DNA of 12,623 nucleotides, from positions 1 to 12,623 of the forward strand of contig CALCSX010000070.1 of the NCBI GenBank assembly GCA_937894165.1, in the 5' to 3' direction. The notes below the pieces were generated by a model. The model ran no database searches and was not told where the DNA came from. It saw only the letters and a program-made list of their open reading frames with translations. A program made the position numbers and the translations under genes. This document shows, piece by piece, positions 1-5,935 of this stretch. The DNA is from an uncultured Saprospiraceae bacterium (GTDB taxonomy: Bacteria > Bacteroidota > Bacteroidia > Chitinophagales > Saprospiraceae). Each line of letters begins with the position of its first letter. Positions within the stretch are counted from its first letter, which is position 1.

Positions 1-33
1 ATCCTACGTCTCATCTTTCGTAGGATCCTACGA
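1..33. repeat. Three-copy palindromic repeat at contig start
   Basis: The octamer ATCCTACG occurs at 1-8 and 25-32, and its reverse complement CGTAGGAT at 19-26. Bases 18-33 form a perfect 16-bp palindrome, TCGTAGGATCCTACGA. The 1-8/19-26 pair can alternatively form a hairpin with a 10-base loop. There is no T-run directly after the stem, so it is not a classical terminator on the plus strand. It could be the edge of a dispersed palindromic repeat. Confidence 0.6.
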
Positions 34-120
34 TTTTCGCAAATTGGGATATTTCATGGAAATATTTTTAAAATATCAAATGATAATTCACATTTGCAAA
101 TTTTTTCGACATTGAAAATA

Positions 121-155
121 AAATCATGCAAATCCTGAAATCAAGCAAATCAAGG
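121..155. repeat. Tandem array of AAATCNNG(S) units, about 9 bp
   Basis: Four consecutive units are visible: AAATCATGC (121-129), AAATCCTG (130-137), AAATCAAGC (138-146) and AAATCAAGG (147-155). Their variable middle bases show old divergence rather than recent slippage. No coding role is apparent. It is the first of three period-9 arrays within 150 bp. Confidence 0.7.
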
Positions 156-166
156 TTCAGACAGTT

Positions 167-196
167 GACCGCAGAGGCGCAGAGGTCGCAGAGAGA
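167..196. repeat. Tandem GCAGAGG array, about 8-9 bp units
   Basis: GCAGAGG-type units repeat at 171-178, 179-187 and 188-195, preceded by GACC. Similar cgcagagg strings are common in intergenic DNA of Bacteroidota as far as I recall; that is background knowledge, not something tested here. No function can be assigned. Confidence 0.65.
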
Positions 197-234
197 TTCT
201 CAAATTTGGGCGCTTCGGCATCGATGGAATCTAT

Positions 235-265
235 CACAGATTTCACGGATTTCACTGATTTTCAC
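235..265. repeat. Tandem CACNGATTT array, 9-bp units
   Basis: CACAGATTT (235-243), CACGGATTT (244-252) and CACTGATTT (253-261) follow one another exactly, then TCAC. The units differ only at the fourth base. The 9-bp period matches the neighbouring arrays although the unit sequence differs. Confidence 0.75.
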
Positions 266-274
266 CTGAAAATA

Positions 275-521
275 CAAAATGAAAATCCCTGCCAATATTC
301 GGCAAAATCCCATGAACCACCCAACTCAGAACTCCGGTAACTGAGCGTAGCCGAAGTTAGAACGAGCCGAGAGGCGACAGAACGAGCGTAGCGTCAGAAC
401 ACCAAAGGTAGTAAACATCCAAAATGAAAAACCATGCTATTATCCGGCAAAATGCCAGAATCCAACCCAGAACTCAGAACCCAGAACGAGCGCAGCGACA
501 GAACAAGCGAAGCGTCAGAAC
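275..521. repeat. Diverged tandem duplication of about 145 bp
   Basis: Block 1 (275 to about 400) and block 2 (420 to 521) share the same order of parts. Both open with cAAAATGAAAA (275 and 420), then GGCAAAAT (301 and 446, the same 145-bp offset), then CAGAACT (327 and 468). Both end in a 25-base segment, at 376-400 and 497-521, that differs at only two positions. The shrinking offset (145, 141, 121) shows deletions in block 2. Confidence 0.7.
338..359. repeat. Short hairpin-forming repeat, TAACT...AGTTA
   Basis: TAACT (338-342) and AGTTA (355-359) flank GAGCGTAGCCGA. Similar CTGAGCGnAGnCGAAG strings occur as dispersed intergenic repeats in Bacteroidota (recalled, not searched). Related AGCG-containing strings follow at 384-393 and 488-514. 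The stem is short and may be only a remnant. Confidence 0.45.
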
Positions 522-556
522 CCAGAACTCAGAACTCAGAACTCAGAACTCAGAAC
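468..556. repeat. CAGAACY heptamer array
   Basis: Heptamers stand at 468-488 (three units: CAGAACT, CAGAACC, CAGAACG) and again at 516-556 (six units, four of them CAGAACT, the last incomplete). The two runs are separated by the AGCG-rich segment 489-515. Seven is not a multiple of three, so this is not coding repetition. The array ends four bases before the stop codon of the minus-strand gene at 560. Confidence 0.8.
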
Positions 557-559
557 AAA

Positions 560-901
560 TCAACCTTTCCCCAACTCCTCCCAATACTCAACCGCCCTCC
601 GCGTATGCGGAATACAAATCGATCCACCCACCAAATTAGCTATCCCGAAAACCTCAAAAATCTCCTCTGTACTCACCCCTATCTCATGGCATTTGCCCAA
701 ATGGTATTTGATGCAATCATCACATCTCAAGACCATCGAAGCGACTAATCCCAACAACTCCTTCGTCTTCACCGGCAAAGCCCCCTCCTGGTAGGCCTGC
801 CCATCCAAACTCCAAAATCGCTTTATCATTTTATTATCCTGCGCCAGAATCTTTTCATTCATCTTCTCCCTGTACGCATTGAATTCCTTAACCTGTGACA
901 T
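560..901 (-). CDS. Carboxymuconolactone decarboxylase / AhpD-like protein
   Basis: A 113-residue, single-domain protein of the AhpD-like alpha-helical superfamily (CMD domain). Seen: the motif C60-D-D-C63 followed by H67, the CxxC-x3-H arrangement of peroxidase-type CMD proteins, then the GIANLVGGSICIPH segment (86-99) and a C-terminal helix RRAVEYWEELGKG. In characterised AhpD the two cysteines act as a thiol redox pair. Here peroxide or disulfide reduction is the likeliest chemistry, but the partner is unknown. The intact CxxC argues against a pure decarboxylase. The length fits the family. The ATG at 901 has an AT-rich upstream and no Shine-Dalgarno sequence. It lies 12 bp downstream of the membrane-protein gene at 914-1384, so the two are probably co-transcribed. 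Its TGA stop lies almost against the heptamer repeat array. Confidence 0.85.
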   Translation of the reverse strand: MSQVKEFNAYREKMNEKILAQDNKMIKRFWSLDGQAYQEGALPVKTKELLGLVASMVLRCDDCIKYHLGKCHEIGVSTEEIFEVFGIANLVGGSICIPHTRRAVEYWEELGKG

Positions 902-913
902 ATTATTTGGATT

Positions 914-1384
914 TTAATAAGTTCCTCTATTCTTAGTTTTCCACACCGACATCAGCATCCTGAAAGGCATCATCGTAGATACAATAATTGCTCCCACAGC
1001 AAATAACACCATCTCTGAATGTATATATTGCACTGTCCTCATAGGATCGCTGCCCGCCCTGATATTGAAAAAATCCTCCGGCCCGTATTCATTCACCGCT
1101 GCCTGATAAAGATAGAAACCCTGAAACAAAATAAACAACAAGGGAATGCACAAAACCGCAATGCCCAACTTCGCTGTAGCGTTGTAGATCATCGGCGTCT
1201 GGTGAAGCAAGAATATGTACCTTAGAAAGGTGAAAAACACCATTATAAAAAGAATATTATAGGCGTAAAATTGGTAATCTTCTACATTATTAAATACGGG
1301 CATCAAAATTAAGCCACATGCCAAAATGCTGATTACCCACCAAATCAATTCCGACATCCACCTGTTCTTCACTATTTTATCCAC
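914..1384 (-). CDS. Four-helix integral membrane protein, unknown function
   Basis: A 156-residue protein that I do not recognise. Four hydrophobic segments are visible at about residues 13-31, 40-61, 72-94 and 124-142, so it is an inner-membrane protein. The loop between helices 3 and 4 (about 95-123) is hydrophilic and contains EYGPEDFFNIRAGSDP. The C-terminus is basic (VWKTKNRGTY), as expected for a cytoplasmic end. The longest frame starts with GTG at 1384. An ATG at residue 10 (1357) is an alternative and would leave helix 1 intact. It is the first gene of a probable two-gene operon with the AhpD-like gene 12 bp downstream, so a membrane partner for that redox protein is conceivable, but nothing in the sequence proves it. 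Confidence 0.7.
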   Translation of the reverse strand: MDKIVKNRWMSELIWWVISILACGLILMPVFNNVEDYQFYAYNILFIMVFFTFLRYIFLLHQTPMIYNATAKLGIAVLCIPLLFILFQGFYLYQAAVNEYGPEDFFNIRAGSDPMRTVQYIHSEMVLFAVGAIIVSTMMPFRMLMSVWKTKNRGTY

Positions 1385-1404
1385 TTCTTATTTTATTTTT
1401 CTTA

Positions 1405-1466
1405 CGAAATTTCGCATTCAACGTCAAAATTGACACATTTTCGAATGATAGTATAATAATTTGACG
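1405..1466. promoter_or_regulatory. Inverted repeats in the divergent gene gap
   Basis: Between the divergent genes starting at 1384 (minus) and 1627 (plus) lie a perfect 10-bp palindrome CGAAATTTCG (1405-1414) and an inverted pair CGTCAAAATT (1422-1431) / AATTTGACG (1458-1466) with one extra A in the left arm. The left arm also overlaps GTCAA-AA-TTGAC. They could bind a regulator of either gene. This rests only on symmetry. Confidence 0.3.
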
Positions 1467-1505
1467 CTTTTATCGACTTTTTTTCATCGACGAATCTTAC
1501 TGAGC

Positions 1506-1513
1506 TATATTTG
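1506..1513 (+). promoter_or_regulatory. Candidate -7 element TATATTTG
   Basis: TATATTTG matches the Bacteroidota primary-sigma -7 consensus TAnnTTTG and lies about 115 bp upstream of the receptor gene start at 1627. No TTG stands at the expected -33 position (that stretch is T-rich), so the promoter is only half supported. It would give a leader of roughly 105 bases. Confidence 0.35.
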
Positions 1514-1532
1514 TTGTATAATATTTTTCAAT

Positions 1533-1593
1533 TCCCGGCTCTCAACATTTCGAAAATGAAATCATAAGTGAAGCTTGTAAAACCGGGATTTTT
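1533..1593 (+). promoter_or_regulatory. Leader hairpin followed by T-run before the receptor gene
   Basis: TCCCGG (1533-1538) can pair with CCGGGA (1583-1588), directly followed by TTTTT (1589-1593). If transcription starts near 1520 this sits in the leader of the 1627 gene and resembles an attenuator. The six-pair stem closes a 44-base loop, so stability is doubtful. No known riboswitch pattern is recognised. Confidence 0.25.
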
Positions 1594-1626
1594 AGTTTTC
1601 ATTTCATCTGTATAAATATTTTTTCC

Positions 1627-4098
1627 ATGAAAAGGTTTACATTATTTTTTTTCCTATTTTTCGGCATTATTTTATCTGCTTCCGCTCAATTTCCGGGCAT
1701 GGGTGGCAATGTCGAAGGTACTTGTGAATTCAGCGGTGTAGTTCGTGACGGTGCAGGCGGAAATCCTCTTGAATTCGCTACAGTTGTCGTATTAAAGGGT
1801 GAAAAAGAAAGAACCACCGACGGCGCTGTAACTGATGATAAAGGTCGTTTTAAGATACGAAAAATCAAGAAGGGAACTTATTTTTTAGAGGTCAGCTTCC
1901 TTGGTTATGAAACACAAAAGCTAGGTCCTTTCGAAATGGATGAGGACGACAAAAAGATCAAGTTAAATGAAATTGAACTAGAACTTTCCAACACAGCATT
2001 ATCAGAGGTCGAAGTTGTAGCGGAGGAGCGAATGATAGAGTCACGTATAGATAAATTGATCTATAATGCGGAGAAGGATTTGTCCAACCGTGGTGTTACG
2101 GCTAGCGAATTGATGAGAAAGGTGCCGGGTGTAACTGTAGATATGGATGGAAACGTCTCCTTGCGAGGGAGCAATCAGGTACGCGTATTGATAAATGACA
2201 AACCTTCAAGCATCATGGCGAGCTCGGTAGCTGAAGCCCTAAGAATGATTCCTGCCGATAATATCGAAAAGGTGGAGGTGATTACCAGCCCATCTGCCAA
2301 ATATGACGCTGAAGGCACTGCCGGGATTATCAATATTATTACAAAAAAGAAGCATATTGAAGGCTTTTCAGGGATGGTTTTCTCGACTGCAGGGAACAGG
2401 CAATCTGCTCTCGGGAGTAATCTTAATTTTCGAGTGGGAGATTTCGGTATCAGTGCCAATTTGGGGGGCTATTTCTTCTCCGCACCCGGGGATTTTGAGC
2501 TGAATACAGTTTATAAAAATGGGGAGGAGATAGGACTGAGACAGGTGGGTGAAAACAGCCTTTTCGGTGGTGGAGCCTATGGGCAGATCGGTTTTGATTA
2601 CGATTTTAACAGCAAGAATAACATAAATGCTAATGTTCGTTTAAATAGAAACAGATTTCAAAACAATAATAATCTAGACTTTTTCAGCTCTTTCGGGGGC
2701 TCTGATTATTTCGCCACCTTTACCAACGATGGAAATACAACGACGGACAGGCTGGGTATGGATTACAATATCAATTACACCAGAAAATTCTCCAAGGAGA
2801 AGCAGAAATTGACGGCCATGTTCCAATATTCACCGGATAATAGGGATAATTTGTACGAAAGAAACCAATTTAGCCCCGGTGGATCTGAATTTTTCAGAGA
2901 GAGATCGGACAACTTCGGCTTGAACCGTGAGACGACGATGCAGGTAGATTACGAACATCCGGTGACGAAGACCATTCTATTCGAGACAGGTGCCAAAGGG
3001 ATTTTGAGAGATATCGACAGCGATTATGACTATTTTACAGACGTAGATCCTTTTGACGGTTACCAATTCGATCCCAACAGATCTAATGTCTTTGTTTACA
3101 ATCAGGATGTACTCTCCACCTACGCCCAGTTCGGCGCTTTTCTGAAGAACAAATGGGGGATTAAAGCAGGTGTACGTTACGAACATACGATTATCGATGG
3201 CATTTACAACGAAGAAAACAATAGAATCACCAGCGATTATCCCAATATTTTGCCATCAACTACCGTATCCTATAATTTTAAGGATGGAACCAGTGTAAAA
3301 GCCAGTTTTAATCAAAGGATTGCACGACCGGGTATTTTTTATCTGAACCCATTCGTCAATGCTGTAGATCCTCAGAACATTACGCAGGGTAATCCAAATC
3401 TTATTGCTGAGAGGTCGGATAATTACGAAGTTGGCTACAACTGGTTCAAAGGCTTAAATTCTGCAAACCTGGCTGTCTATCACAGAAGAACCGTTGATGG
3501 AATTGAAACTGTGAGAGATGTGTTGGAAGATGATATTTTATTTACTACCTATCAGAATATTGGACGTAAAAATATTACCGGAATGAGCTTGAATGCAAAT
3601 TATAATAATGCGATGAAGCAGATTATTGGTGTGAACTTCAATATGTATTACTTTGACGTCAGCAACCAGGAAAATCCGGCTCAGGAATTTCAGGGAATCG
3701 CCTATGATATCAGCGCTTTTGGCTCCATCGACATTAAAAACGGCTACGGACTTCAACTTTTTGGTATGTTCAGAGGACCGAGTATTACTTTCCAAGGCTT
3801 GCAGGAAAGCTGGTACTATTACAACCTAAGTGCTAAGAAAGATTTCAATGAAAAGAAGGGGACTGTAAGTATTGGATTAGATAATTTCCTTACACCTATT
3901 GTTTCTATCAATTCCACCTTTGAAGACACCAATTTTGTCAATAATTCAGTATTCAATTACAGAGCTTTCGGTGCGAGAATTAGTTTCAACTACAGATTTG
4001 GTAAGATGACATTCGGTCAGGGCAAGGACAAAAACATCAAGAATACTGACTTGAAAGCCGGAGAACAGCAAGGAGCTCCGATGGGCGGTGGAATGTAA
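1627..4098 (+). CDS. TonB-dependent-receptor-family outer membrane beta-barrel protein
   Basis: An 823-residue outer membrane protein. Domains in order: a signal peptide at 1-20 (MKRFTLFFFLFFGIILSASA, cut before QFPG); a carboxypeptidase-regulatory-like beta-sandwich at about 34-120 (FSGVVRDGAGGNPLEFATV...FLGYETQ); a plug domain at about 142-240 with the family signatures VPGVTVDMDGNVSLRG, VLINDKPSS and AKYDAEGTAGIINIITKK; then a long barrel rich in alternating aromatic strands, of the outer-membrane-barrel-3 type, to about 790. The final strand ends near FNYRFGKM, followed by a polar tail ending GAPMGGGM. Such proteins are thought to import or bind ligands with TonB/ExbBD energy. No obvious TonB box was found, and no SusD-like lipoprotein gene follows, so a glycan-uptake (SusC) role is unlikely. 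The substrate is unknown. It appears monocistronic, flanked by long non-coding gaps. Confidence 0.9.
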   Translation: MKRFTLFFFLFFGIILSASAQFPGMGGNVEGTCEFSGVVRDGAGGNPLEFATVVVLKGEKERTTDGAVTDDKGRFKIRKIKKGTYFLEVSFLGYETQKLGPFEMDEDDKKIKLNEIELELSNTALSEVEVVAEERMIESRIDKLIYNAEKDLSNRGVTASELMRKVPGVTVDMDGNVSLRGSNQVRVLINDKPSSIMASSVAEALRMIPADNIEKVEVITSPSAKYDAEGTAGIINIITKKKHIEGFSGMVFSTAGNRQSALGSNLNFRVGDFGISANLGGYFFSAPGDFELNTVYKNGEEIGLRQVGENSLFGGGAYGQIGFDYDFNSKNNINANVRLNRNRFQNNNNLDFFSSFGGSDYFATFTNDGNTTTDRLGMDYNINYTRKFSKEKQKLTAMFQYSPDNRDNLYERNQFSPGGSEFFRERSDNFGLNRETTMQVDYEHPVTKTILFETGAKGILRDIDSDYDYFTDVDPFDGYQFDPNRSNVFVYNQDVLSTYAQFGAFLKNKWGIKAGVRYEHTIIDGIYNEENNRITSDYPNILPSTTVSYNFKDGTSVKASFNQRIARPGIFYLNPFVNAVDPQNITQGNPNLIAERSDNYEVGYNWFKGLNSANLAVYHRRTVDGIETVRDVLEDDILFTTYQNIGRKNITGMSLNANYNNAMKQIIGVNFNMYYFDVSNQENPAQEFQGIAYDISAFGSIDIKNGYGLQLFGMFRGPSITFQGLQESWYYYNLSAKKDFNEKKGTVSIGLDNFLTPIVSINSTFEDTNFVNNSVFNYRAFGARISFNYRFGKMTFGQGKDKNIKNTDLKAGEQQGAPMGGGM

Positions 4099-4116
4099 AT
4101 TTTATTTTGTGGCCGT

Positions 4117-4327
4117 GACCCGATAGTGAGACGATGTGAAGTAAAACTATTTTTCCTAGGGCTTATATGAAAATTAATTAAAATAAAGTCTCTGATAAGA
4201 AAAGTTCAAGGACAAGGCTTTCGAAGTATTTGAATCCAAGGAGTTTATAGGAAATAAATGACTGATTCAAATACGAGAGTAACGCAGTAATTGGGCTTTT
4301 CTTACAGAGACTATATACTATCGGGTC
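4117..4327. repeat. Large nested inverted repeat / structured element
   Basis: Six pairs of arms nest in register. Outermost are 4117-4127/4317-4327 (GACCCGATAGT, 11 bp perfect), then 4187-4194/4305-4312 (AGTCTCTG, 8 bp), 4197-4204/4296-4303 (AAGAAAAG, 8 bp) and 4205-4209/4291-4295 (5 pairs including G-U pairs). Innermost are 4218-4222/4275-4279 (5 pairs, one G-U) and 4226-4236/4264-4274 (GTATTTGAATC, 11 bp perfect), closing a 27-base loop. That is about 48 pairs, with one large unpaired insert on the left at 4128-4186. It follows the receptor gene by 18 bp. It could be a MITE-like or REP-like element, a structured RNA, or a bidirectional terminator. The length far exceeds an ordinary terminator and the arms are too imperfect for a recent insertion. 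Confidence 0.7.
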
Positions 4328-4410
4328 GGTCCCTTGCGGAGTCCCGTCCCAGCCTTCCTTCGTCAGCTGAGACCAGCCCTTGCAGGCCTGTCCTTCAGGC
4401 ACCTCACGGA
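4317..4410. other. GC-rich block beside the inverted repeat
   Basis: By hand count 59 of the 90 bases at 4321-4410 are G or C, about 66 percent, whereas both flanks are clearly AT-rich. It contains a hairpin GCCTG-TCCTT-CAGGC (4386-4400) and two related strings, CCCTTGCGG (4331-4339) and CCCTTGCAGG (4377-4386). It begins inside the right outer arm of the nested inverted repeat, so the two may form one element. The minus strand is open through both but shows no recognisable protein. Confidence 0.6.
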
Positions 4411-4429
4411 AATAAAGTTTCAAAAGTCA

Positions 4430-4461
4430 TTGCTTATTTCATCAAAAAAGTTTTATACTTG
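4430..4461 (+). promoter_or_regulatory. Candidate Bacteroidota promoter for the 4501 gene
   Basis: TTG at 4430-4432 and TATACTTG at 4454-4461 are separated by 21 bases, close to the TTG-N19-21-TAnnTTTG layout used by the primary sigma factor of Bacteroidota, with one mismatch in the -7 box. Transcription would begin near 4468, about 33 bases before the ATG at 4501. Confidence 0.4.
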
Positions 4462-4500
4462 TTAATGTAATAAATGTGAATCCGGATATTACTATAAGGT

Positions 4501-5121
4501 ATGAAAATAGAAAATGACTTCAAAAAAGCGCTCGCCGCCCTGCCTGAGCGCGAAAAAGATAAATTGATCGTTCGATTGCTGAAAAAGGATATGAAATTAT
4601 TGCATCGCTTGCATTTCGAATTGATTGATACCAGATCTGTTGAGGAACGTAGAGCTGAGCTTTCTGAAAAAATCAAGGAGGCTTTCAAATCTTTCAAAAA
4701 GTTTAGATTTGATGCCAAGGATTATATGCATGTTTTAAGAGGAATGAGTGGGCTCATCGCAGAGCATGTTTTTATAACCAAAGATAAGTTTGGTGAACCG
4801 CTTTTAACCCTCGAATTGTTAATTGCCGCGCTGGAATATCTGAATGAGAAAGCGCCATCCACAAGGTATTATGATGATTTCAAGATATACTACTATATTC
4901 TTGACAAGGTCTTTAATAGTATGAAATGGATCAATAAGTTGGATCCGGATTATCTTTTCGACTTTAAGAGTTTGTTCCTTAGGCTAGAGGAACTAATTTC
5001 TAAGAATCACAATCTCTTCGACAGATTTATTACACATGGTGTGGATATTAATTGGTTTTCCGGCCCTCATATACCGGAGAATGTGGAGGAAATGCATAAG
5101 GCATCCAGATTTTTAAGGTAG
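4501..5121 (+). CDS. Hypothetical cytosolic, mostly alpha-helical protein
   Basis: A 206-residue protein that I do not recognise. There is no signal peptide or membrane segment. The N-terminal 60 residues are highly charged and helical (KKALAALPEREKDKLIVRLLKKDMKLL). A lysine/phenylalanine-rich segment KIKEAFKSFKKFRF follows (about 57-70), then helices rich in leucine and tyrosine (LTLELLIAALEYLNEKAPSTRYYDDFKIYYYILDKVF, about 102-138). The C-terminal third contains VDINWFSGPHIPENVEEMHKASRFLR. No catalytic motif or cysteine pair stands out. The composition and steady reading frame argue for a real gene, and a candidate promoter precedes the ATG. It stands alone between two repeat-rich gaps, so context gives no functional clue. 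Confidence 0.7.
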   Translation: MKIENDFKKALAALPEREKDKLIVRLLKKDMKLLHRLHFELIDTRSVEERRAELSEKIKEAFKSFKKFRFDAKDYMHVLRGMSGLIAEHVFITKDKFGEPLLTLELLIAALEYLNEKAPSTRYYDDFKIYYYILDKVFNSMKWINKLDPDYLFDFKSLFLRLEELISKNHNLFDRFITHGVDINWFSGPHIPENVEEMHKASRFLR

Positions 5122-5160
5122 TGTAGCTATCTCGATTCAGATCTTAGTCCTATTTGGAAA

Positions 5161-5250
5161 AAAGGAACAAATGGAACTTATTGTAGTTTCCGCTCGACTA
5201 TGGTTCAATTTAACCACAAAGGACACGAAGAAGGCACAAATAGCACAAAG
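5161..5250 (+). repeat. Direct repeat copy 1 (ACCACAAAG type)
   Basis: This segment resembles 5558-5632. Both contain AAAGGAA, a CGCTC-ACTATG-like string, the identical 19-mer TTCAATTTAACCACAAAGG (5204-5222 here, 5592-5610 there) and then CACAAAG-like units. After the 19-mer the units ACCACAAAG, GACACGAAG and two related 10-mers run in near 9-bp steps (5213-5250), like the period-9 arrays at the left end of the contig. Confidence 0.65.
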
Positions 5251-5557
5251 AGTTTGCACTATAAAATTCAAGTAATCTAAGGCATCGATTTTATCTTTTC
5301 GAAGATGTAAAGCTATATCTGCCGAAGAAATTTAGTATAAACAAAACAAAAAGCAATACACTTTGTGAAGACCAAAGCCAGGAAGTCAAACAAATACCAT
5401 GCTGCCGAAGTCCAATGCCTAGAAAACATCTAATGTCGATTAGCACTTTGAGCACTTTGTGGGTAGAATAAATAATGACAAAGGCATCCCCCGTTGCTCT
5501 CAGAATATCTTTTTACCTGATAAGTCACCTGCATTAAGATTTCTCTGCACATCGTTT

Positions 5558-5632
5558 CAAAGGAATAAAATTTGTTTTCGCTCCACTATGTTTCAATTTA
5601 ACCACAAAGGGCACGAAAGAGGCATAAAGAGA
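5558..5632 (+). repeat. Direct repeat copy 2 (ACCACAAAG type)
   Basis: This is the second copy of the 5161-5250 repeat, sharing the exact 19-mer at 5592-5610 and the upstream CGCTCCACTATG (5579-5590), with a shorter tail (GGCACGAAAGAGGCATAAAG, 5610-5629). The two copies lie 388 bp apart in the same orientation. Confidence 0.65.
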
Positions 5633-5640
5633 TTTTACTA

Positions 5641-5887
5641 AAATTAGAGATGTGGTCTAATTTTGTGTTCAACTCCCTACGGAGTTGGAGGATTATGAGA
5701 GGTTAACCCCGAGTTGCAGCCGATTTCGGCTTTACTCGAGGTTATTGATATTTAACTCCTACGGAGTAAGGATTATTAACACGACTTTAGGGTATATGAA
5801 TTTAAAGATCTTAAGATATGGTTGGTTGTAAACCTGTGTAATAAATAAGAGATGTAGGTAAATATTGAGTTCAACTTCCTACGGAGT
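5641..5887 (+). repeat. Pair of 45-bp repeats ending in a ctacggagt palindrome
   Basis: Bases 5641-5685 and 5843-5887 align without gaps at an offset of 202, with 37 of 45 positions identical by hand count. Both end in a ctacggagt palindrome: AACTCC-CTAC-GGAGTT at 5671-5686 is a perfect hairpin, and ACTTCCTACGGAGT at 5874-5887 is imperfect. A third palindrome, ACTCC-TAC-GGAGT (5755-5767), lies between them without the 45-bp partner sequence. They look like dispersed palindromic repeats, not terminators, as no T-run follows. Confidence 0.65.
5705..5743. repeat. Cruciform-like two-level inverted repeat
   Basis: AACC-c-CGAGT (5705-5714) pairs with ACTCG-a-GGTT (5734-5743), with a single mismatched position in the stem. 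Inside it, GCCGA-TT-TCGGC (5719-5730) is a near-perfect palindrome. The next ctacggagt palindrome begins 12 bases later (5755), so the two may belong to one repeat module. Confidence 0.6.
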
Positions 5888-5935
5888 GATGTTTTAAAGT
5901 GGATTACGGAGTAGAGAAAATCCCAAAACTAAAAA

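Larger units (their letters stand above)
1..559. other. Gene-free, repeat-filled left end of the contig
   Basis: I find no credible gene here. Two overlapping open frames at about 424-748 consist mostly of translated tandem repeats and then run antisense into the neighbouring gene. The stretch is built from several distinct short repeats, listed separately: a palindrome at the very end, three arrays of about 9-bp units, a diverged tandem duplication and a heptamer array. Non-repetitive remnants (about 34-120 and 197-230) are AT-rich and show nothing recognisable. Starting in a palindromic repeat would fit an assembly break at a multicopy sequence (inference). Confidence 0.75.

Noticed and set aside
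1..560. CRISPR array
   Set aside because: The repeat units are 7-9 bp and directly adjacent, with no spacers of regular length and no cas gene in the window.
424..748. Two overlapping plus-strand open frames of 71 and 104 codons
   Set aside because: They translate the heptamer and AGCG repeats and then run antisense through the AhpD-like gene; the peptides are low-complexity QNSELRTQNSE-type strings.
4178..4423. 81-codon minus-strand open frame covering most of the inverted repeat and the GC-rich block
   Set aside because: Most of it lies in the arms of the folded element, its N-terminal part comes from the GC-rich block, and no domain is recognisable. I kept it as a possible decayed fragment in the findings rather than as a gene.
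5459..5641. 60-codon plus-strand open frame
   Set aside because: It includes the second direct repeat and lies between non-coding repeats; its composition is not protein-like.
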